From NCBI GenBank assembly GCA_007844125.1, contig CM017568.1:3382547-3446546 (forward strand): DNA of 64,000 nucleotides, written 5' to 3'. The DNA is from Sinonovacula constricta. Its lineage: Eukaryota > Mollusca > Bivalvia > Cardiida > Solecurtidae. The notes beneath the pieces are model-generated. The model did not search any database. It was not told the DNA's origin and saw only the letters and a program-made list of their open reading frames with translations. Position numbers and translations under genes: made by a program. Positions 42,532 through 64,000 of this stretch are shown here, one piece after another (position 1 is the stretch's first letter; every line of letters begins with the position of its first letter).

Positions 42532-43350
42532 ACAAATTTTAACTTAACATCTCGCCAAAAAAGTGCATAGATGTTTACTAAAAAATTAAGGGGACAAAGT
42601 GAGAGTAACTCTTAGAGTTGAAACTCCTTCTTTTAGTTTTGATATGAAACAATGAAACTATAATACAAAGTTTTTCAAAACATTGCACCAGTGAACTACC
42701 TATTTTAAAGAAAATATAACCCAGATGCAGATTATAAATCACCGTTGATTGGCGAATACAAACTTTGTTGTTGAACATAAAAACTTAATCAAATAAATAA
42801 AACATTAAGTACTCCGAATATTAAAATAATAATTCTTCTTGGTACATGTTATGCATAGTACCAGTATATAAACTTGCAGTTGAAATTTATCCAAATTTTA
42901 ACAGAAAATTTGATCAGGGTGTTAGACTAAGCCAACACATATAAATGGCTCATTTAGGTACTTCATGAAGAACTATCTCATAGATTCAATTGTCCAATGA
43001 ATTCAAATTTTATTTCCAATTGACTAAATAAGTAAGATTAATATAGTGTTCCTATATTAATTTTATAGGAATGTTATAGAAATGATAAATAATGTTATGT
43101 TAATTCAGAGGTAAAATATCAATATGGCTCCTGTAACATATTGGAAGCCCCTTAATTGTAATTGTAAGTGAAATTACCAGTTGATCAGAATCCGTTGAAA
43201 TCTGTAGCGACCTAGAAGTCAATGTAGTACAAGAGGCCAACTTTAGATTGCTTTACATCGGCCAATTACTTGTTATTGATATTTATTATAAGTAATCCTG
43301 TATCATTACAGGCTTTTGTTACAATATAATTACTTATATGAAGTTAAAGA
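42532..43350. other. Intergenic AT-rich DNA
   Basis: I see no gene, RNA or repeat that I can support. Confidence 0.4.
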
Positions 43351-43354
43351 CTAT

Positions 43355-43660
43355 AAGATTCATAGACAAGACACAACCTATGGACAAAGGTCATTCAAGT
43401 TTGTTGCACCAGTCCTGTGGAATTTACTCCGAGAAACTGCCAGAGAGTGCACAGATTTTAATACTCAGATTTCTTTTTGAGATGGTAACGATTATAAATG
43501 TTCTATTTGTCTGCAAAATCAGGCCTCTATATTTGTGATTAAAACTTGCTAGGGTAAACTGTATTTATAATACCTAAAATGTCGGCTGTAAATGCTCATT
43601 TTATGTTACTTGTTGAAATCTTGCAGACTCAAAAATAAATGTTATCCTATCCTATACAAG
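43355..43660 (+). mobile_element. 3' end of a CR1/L2-like non-LTR retrotransposon
   Basis: The frame 43364-43480 reads TTYGQRSFKFVAPVLWNLL and ends at TGA. TYGxRSFxxxAPxLWNxLP is the well-known last motif of many non-LTR reverse transcriptase ORFs. An untranslated tail follows and ends aaataaatgttatcctatc with a short tatcc repeat, as in CR1/L2 tails. Strongly 5'-truncated. Confidence 0.75.
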
Positions 43661-44626
43661 AAATGAAATTTAAAGACATTGAAAAAAAATCCACTTTGAG
43701 TCGTATCGGAAAGTGTCACTTTAAGAATATTCAGTTATTAATAAAAAACACAGTTCTGTACACAGAGAGATAGTGGCATAGAGAAGGGTTGGTTGTAAAT
43801 AATATTTTGGTAGAAATTTATTTTACAAAACATTTTTAAATAGTCCTGAAAGGGTCAGTCGATTACATGGTTAAATGTATCAAAATGATGTGAAAAACAT
43901 GATTTTATTTTAACAATATTATTTCATACATTACGTATTTTATCTATAGAACTAGTACTAATAGTACGATATATCCCTTCTCGGGCACTGGATCACACAT
44001 TTGTACATAATATTATCTCTACGCTACACAGAGATACCCCTTCACATCCATAGTTCTCAGATACATATAGAACTATACTCATTATTGAAATCTCTATTAG
44101 ATCCATGCCTCTTCAGAGAGCAGAAACATAGCAACCATGGGTCCTTTTTATACCATGATCCAACACATGTGTCAAACTTATTAGTAAATATTTATCTTAT
44201 ATCGTAGATAATTGTGATAATGCCTAGACATTTTTACTATCATCTTATACATTAATCATGTTAGTGATGAAAACTGCGATATTATAATTCGCATAGATTT
44301 CATTAATTAGCAATATTTACATATCTATGATAAAGCAATATAGGTTTTAGTATGTGCTTTACACATTAGAATATTTAAATTAAGATTTGTTAAATCCCAG
44401 AATTTTATCATGAACAGAAATAATATGTAAACTCATACATACTGACAAATTTTTTAGAAAATAAAAGTGACAATAAAAGATCTCAAGGACTAATCCCTGC
44501 ATACCCAGAAATCAAAATACTAAAGCATCAAGTTATTTGCCTAATCTTCATGTTATAGAGTGCTCGCCATATGCCTATGAGTGAAAGGAGATGGTAAACA
44601 AAACCCGTCAATGACAACCCTTCGAT
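43661..44626. other. Intergenic AT-rich DNA
   Basis: No supported feature is seen. Confidence 0.4.
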
Positions 44627-44685
44627 GGCCAGAATGTTTGCCTGCAAGAAATCTTGGTTGAGTTCATAATTGGGTCAGCTTTAAG
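44627..44685 (+). mobile_element. Small fragment of the 145-bp repeat family
   Basis: ggccagaatgtttgcctgca, agaaatcttggttgagttca and taattgggtca match part of one core unit. Confidence 0.65.
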
Positions 44686-45571
44686 AAAAGACAAAAAAGT
44701 CTTCACTTCAGTATTTTATTGATAATCTAGCAACATGATGATATATATACAAAACAAATGTATAAAATAAATGCATAGTTACAAGATTCCTGGGCCTGTT
44801 TTACCAGCAATTCGAAAACCATACATTTGGTTCAGGTGTAGCAACAATAAAGAATTTACTTTTTTATTATTACATTTGAAATATATTATGTTAAAGGGAT
44901 TTTAATTGAAACTTGAGGCATTTGCTTATATTTAATGAAATTTGTCAACAGTAATGACATTTCTTAGTTTAAGTGGAAAAAAAAGAGATACTCCAATGAT
45001 AAGGCTGATTCGAAGACAATTTAATAATGATTTATGTTTATCTTATGGAGACTTATTTACTATAATTAATCTGTTCCAGACAACTTATTTAAAACACAAT
45101 AATTTGTTTTATTGTAACTTATTTGAGCAATTTCTGAAGAAACCAGAAGCCGGTCTTCAGAAGGTATACATTGGTAGATTCTAGGGTTTTCATTTGAAAC
45201 TTCCCTAATTTCCATAGAGATTGTACATGTATAAAAACAAAGGCTGCAAATTTATCGAAAGTTGACAGTCACTTTTAAGGCCAATGATTAACACAAAACC
45301 TTTCACACATTTATGATCACACAGTGCTTTAGTGAAATACAACCTAACAACAGTTTGATTCTGCAAATTGCTTAATAAAACATTGCATAAATGTATGTTT
45401 ATATATTGACTAAAAGTGAAAACACAACTTTAATGTTTCTTGTTTTCTATTGTTTTTGGCAGACTGATGAACTGAAGTTAACATAACAACACTGTATATA
45501 CTGAAATGTGGACTTTCGTGTTTTTGATTAACACCAGATACAATGAGAAAACTCTAGACATAAAAAAGTCA

Positions 45572-45720
45572 CACCTGGCCTAGTGGACAGAGTCCACGAC
45601 TTGTAAGGCCTGTGAGTTTGAGTCTGGTTGGGGCAAAATATTAAATGAGGGGAGGAATTCCAACTGATCTCTAGGTGTGCCTGTGGTTCTATAGACATTA
45701 ATGTACCTCAATACTAAACC
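45572..45720 (+). mobile_element. tRNA-derived SINE, fourth type
   Basis: A-box-like tggcctagtggacagag and B-box-like gagtttgagtctgg are spaced as in a tRNA. The sequence continues ggggcaaaatattaaat, without a tRNA 3' arm. Confidence 0.6.
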
Positions 45721-46288
45721 AAGCTTTGCTTTTTCAGGAAATTGATGAACTAAGAAAAGAAGCAATTGGTTGCTGTTGTATATTGATGAACAAAAGGCAA
45801 ATAAAAAAAATAACAAGAAAATGTCATAATCACGAAATCAAAGACAATATTTTACACTAGGCTAAATTTTAAATAACTGATGAAGAAAAGTAAATTAATG
45901 TGAATGCAATGGATAAATACAATACTTTCGGTGGTTAATTCAGTTAATCAACCTCAGTCTGCTGTGGTAATAACACAATCACATACACATAGTTGAAGGG
46001 ATTTGGTCACTGTTTAGCATATGAACATGACACATATGTCAAAACCATCCACATTTTATATCATTTAGATTAATAAATTTAATTCATTAGAAAGAACAAT
46101 ATGCCAACTTTATTTAAAAATGTGAATTTTGTAAGAGGCTGGTCCAAAACAGACATTTTTCTTTGTTTACAATGTTTAAAATGCGACCAATTACTTTACA
46201 GATGGATAAATATGAAACAAAAGCAACATCTACAGTCTTATATTTTCAATGGTGGCAAGAATACAGGTCCAGTATATATCAACAACCA

Positions 46289-46399
46289 CATGCAATACCT
46301 CATCCAGTTCTATCTAATAGCTTTTAGTCTAGAAGTGTTAGGACATGCAACACCTCGTCCAGTTCTTTCTAATAGCCTTTAGTCTTGAATTGTTAGGAC
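46289..46399. repeat. 55-bp direct duplication
   Basis: catgcaatacctcatccagt at 46289 and catgcaacacctcgtccagt at 46344 start two adjoining copies that both end gtgttagga or ttgttagga. Confidence 0.85.
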
Positions 46400-47151
46400 A
46401 ATTCCAAAAACTTGATACATCAGACACATATGCCTCTCTACTGTAAATGTACACGTCAATTTAATTAATTTACTAATTTATTAATGCAACATAGTTTAAA
46501 TGCCCGATATCTGCTGAAAGACCCCTGAATAAAAATTCTTGACTCAAGAAGGACTTACAGCCACAGGGTGAAGGGCTAATGAATATCAAAGAGGGCAACT
46601 CTAACTGCTTGACACCCATCCTACCCCTTCACCAGTTCTTTTGGATGAAACAAACATTCCAGCAAAATGATGAGAGAATGATGATTGAGGTTAATTCAAC
46701 AAATTTTAGGACTTCATAATTTCTGGTTAAAAATTCAGATCAAAACTGTTAAATACCTACTTTTATTATGTAAATTACACATTTCACAAAGATGTGATGC
46801 CAATGCTGTTTTGAATAAAAGGATGTCTGTAAAACCTTTTCCAGCATCATAAATTGAGACAGTGAGCACTTGATATTGTGTAGCTATGCACAAGGCCACT
46901 AACAACATTAGGATGAGTAGCATACATTTCATAATCATGATGTGCAAATATAATGTAAATATGGTATTCATTTGTTATTAAAATGTAAAACAGTTTCATA
47001 TCAAAATATATTTTCTAAAAACAAGGCCACAAAAATATAAATGCTTTAATTGTAAAACATTATCACAGAATAAAATAATGTATAAAATGTCTTGTGTAAC
47101 AAATGTCAATCACAGATAGCTTGGGCACTGCTGCCTGAAGTAATGGCTTTT

Positions 47152-47157
47152 TTTATT
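47152..47157 (-). terminator. Candidate poly(A) signal of the kinesin gene
   Basis: AATAAA on the minus strand, about 310 bp past the stop at 47468. Confidence 0.4.
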
Positions 47158-47467
47158 ATCAGCTTTTTTCTGCTGTCATGTTCACTGTTGTTTTTTTATG
47201 AGCATGATCAAATAAGTGTTTTCTTCCTGTATTCTTGTTTAAATAATTATTGTTACTTTCTGAAGTAGTATCTGCTCTGTTTTTGGCATACCCTATTACA
47301 ACTTGTTTTTTAAACTTTTTTTTTGTAATATTACTGATTTTTTTGTTTACCCAGAAAGATACTACTGTTGTTTTTATTCTTGTTATTTTCATCTTTTTTT
47401 AACTTCCTTCTGCAATGTCTATATGCCTTTTGTAAACTCAATGTATACACCAACTTTTTCACTTATT

Positions 47468-61790
<14,323 letters not shown>

Positions 61791-64000
61791 CTGAAAAATA
61801 GAACAAAAATACAACTGTTAGTCTTTAACTCTCAACTTGGTAGGTTTGTTAGTGACTGATACAAAATTATTTGGGATTTTTCTTAAAATGTCATGTAAAA
61901 GTAATAATACATGATGATAAAGAACTGGCAGAAAATAGAACAGACCCTTTTCAGACTGTGTTGGCTGATTTGGATCTATGCTATTTCCATAAGCCTGATC
62001 AATTTGTTCTTTGCTGGCAAGGAGTTGGAAGTTTACTTTGAAGTTCTAACCCTTAAACTGTTTTTACCCATACTTAGATTTGTCTTTGCAAATATATAAC
62101 AGTGCTAAATTTAATAATCTTATTTCTTACCTATAGCATGCTACAACTGGCAATAAACCTCATTCTTGTCATTATTCAGGCATAAAACTACAAATAGGTA
62201 AATGTATATTGCTAGAGATACTATGGCAAAAAGAGCAGATCTTAAGATCTATGGAAGCTGTCTGATCTTGAGCTTACATAATTTACACAGACCTACCTGA
62301 CTTATTTGTACTTAGCAGCTTATTTACATATTATGAAAAATATTTAAATATCAAAACACTCCAGACTGATTTATCTTTAAGGCACAAATTTTGTATTCCA
62401 GGAAAATGTAATAGCTGTCAACAATGAATCTAAACAGACATAATAATGTGTTGTGTTATTTTTTTAATAAAATGTGGAACCATCTTGAAGTGTATTTTAG
62501 CATACTATGCAGAAATGTCATAAAAATTAACCTATCAATTGAAATTTTTCTAGATATACAGAGTCAATGTCTTACAATTATGTAATTACAAATGCATAAC
62601 TTATACACCATTTGTAACTGCATAGCCATAAATAGGAACCCATGGTATACATACTGTTATCTCTACAATATAAAAAGCACAGCAGTATAAGTGAATGTGG
62701 GTTACCCATAATGCTGCATACCCCATCCAAGCTAAGATACAAGCTCCCCTCTAATGGAAAATGCACTTACATGGGGTCAGCAAACCAATACTTCAAAGCT
62801 ACAGTTTAACTTATAACACCAACAGTATAAGGTTTGGAAACACACATGAAGGATAAAAATCTAACGGGGAGGTAGAATTTTGAAGTTGGTTGAATGCTAA
62901 AGTAAAAGATAATATAGAAATGCACAAGAATATGTTTAAAAAGGAGTCAAACAAATACATGGACCTAATGGAGACTGCACTGTACAAAATAATACAAAAG
63001 TACATGTATACAGACAATAAATATATGGAAAGGAACAAAAATAGGTCACTGAATTCAAATATAATTGGCTTGGTGTTTATAATGGTAAAGAGGAAATGTG
63101 TATCTACTGAAATTAAATTGGTTTATTTATATATGTCAGATAGTAATAAAGGCAGTTTAACACAGAAAGTCTTTAATAGTATTTAACTAGTGCACACACA
63201 CAAACACTAAAATTTGTAAAATAACTTGAACATTTAATTCAAGTATCTCTGCACATCACTTATTTTTGTTTAAAGTGTTTGTTGATGTCATAAGATAAAG
63301 AATCGTACACATTTTAATGGTTTTCAATGTGTTTTAACCATTTAAATCTATATAAACCTAGTTAGTGTTAACCTTAGCAAGCTTGAATATAAGTAATATG
63401 TATACTTAAATCATACACAGCACAATAATTTGACTGAAAATGCATAAAGTTTTAAAAGGAACTTGAACTGTGGTATGAACTACTTCTAGGTTTCATGTAC
63501 AATTGTCAAACTGTGTCCAAGCCACTTTAAATGTACCTGAAAGCCATTGGTGGAAGAACATAGAAACTAAAATTAAAGCAACACAAAGGTCACAAATTTA
63601 CCAGTATTTCTTAAGAAATACAACAAGTGTATTATTTGATTCCTTTATATTGGACTATGTTAGCATAGATTTAAATATCATCATAACACTCAAGCATAAT
63701 TCAGATTGGTTATAGTAAAATTTTATGTATCAATGCAAATATTAATTTATTTGGTAAAAAATGTTTTTGTTCATTTTCTTTTTTTTTATTCATTATACTC
63801 CTCTAAATTATGTGTATTAACAAATTGTGTAATAGTGACCAATAATAAACAAAGATTTATAAGACTAATTTAGAGTCAAATGTCAGTCCTATTACCCCAT
63901 GAAAAATGCGAAGGCACCCCCCATCCAACCCCCACCCTCCTTTCGTTAAAGTTAACACTGATAGTTTCTTTCATGCAACCTGTGTTTAAAGAAATGTAAT
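61791..64000 (-). other. Intron of the kinesin-9-like gene up to the window edge
   Basis: AT-rich, with no motor-domain exon that I can recognise. The motor exons must lie to the right of the window. Confidence 0.5.

Noticed and set aside
62890..63186. Lys/Asn-rich ORF near the right edge
   Set aside because: AT-rich composition alone explains it; no domain, and it lies opposite to the kinesin intron.

Overview
The window looks like nuclear DNA of a bivalve mollusc. Genes are split into short exons with GT..AG introns, the intergenic DNA is AT-rich, and roughly a third of the window is repeats. The most telling repeat is a 145-bp unit array inside an element that begins with a GAGCAC/GTGCTC hairpin and ends with a GGGCCAT/ATGGCCC hairpin; this layout resembles the bivalve pearl elements and Helentron-derived non-autonomous elements. 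The phylum is an inference; the species cannot be told.

Four protein-coding genes can be rebuilt exon by exon with matching splice phases. (1) 3322-12520, plus: the C-terminal part of the membrane-bound Cdk1-inhibitory kinase Myt1 (PKMYT1), from the catalytic loop to the stop. (2) 19710-27130, minus: a single-pass membrane protein with one C2H2 finger, a cysteine-rich region, a membrane helix and a charged Ser/Lys/Arg-rich tail; the family is not recognised and its first exon is unresolved. (3) 30784-35252, plus: a complete RNA polymerase I subunit RPA43 (POLR1F/TWISTNB), head-to-head with gene 2. (4) 47468-61790, minus: the post-motor part of a kinesin-9 (KIF6/KIF9-like) protein with coiled coils, a disordered region and a C-terminal IQ motif, plus a possible alternative last exon. 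Genes 1 and 2 converge, as do 3 and 4.

Between and inside the genes lie: the 145-bp array (1.0-3.2 kb) and six related fragments; a TTAA-flanked inverted-repeat element (7.4-7.8 kb); a frameshifted Crypton-type tyrosine recombinase relic (16.4 kb); an A-B-A-C-B local duplication (17.4-19.5 kb); a 2-kb minisatellite of 38-bp units (20.4-22.4 kb); a 1.27-kb inverted-repeat element (28.4-29.7 kb); a 3.6-kb satellite of 207-bp units that stays open in several frames (35.9-39.6 kb); the 3' part of a LINE with a restriction-like endonuclease (40.2-41.3 kb); a short inverted-repeat element sitting inside a 145-bp unit (42 kb); a non-LTR retrotransposon tail (43.4 kb); and a tRNA-derived SINE family with at least seven copies.

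The genes do not form one pathway. Myt1 acts on cell-cycle entry, RPA43 on rRNA transcription, and the kinesin is probably ciliary. The window is best read as ordinary gene territory heavily reworked by mobile and tandem repeats. I found no convincing new multi-gene system.
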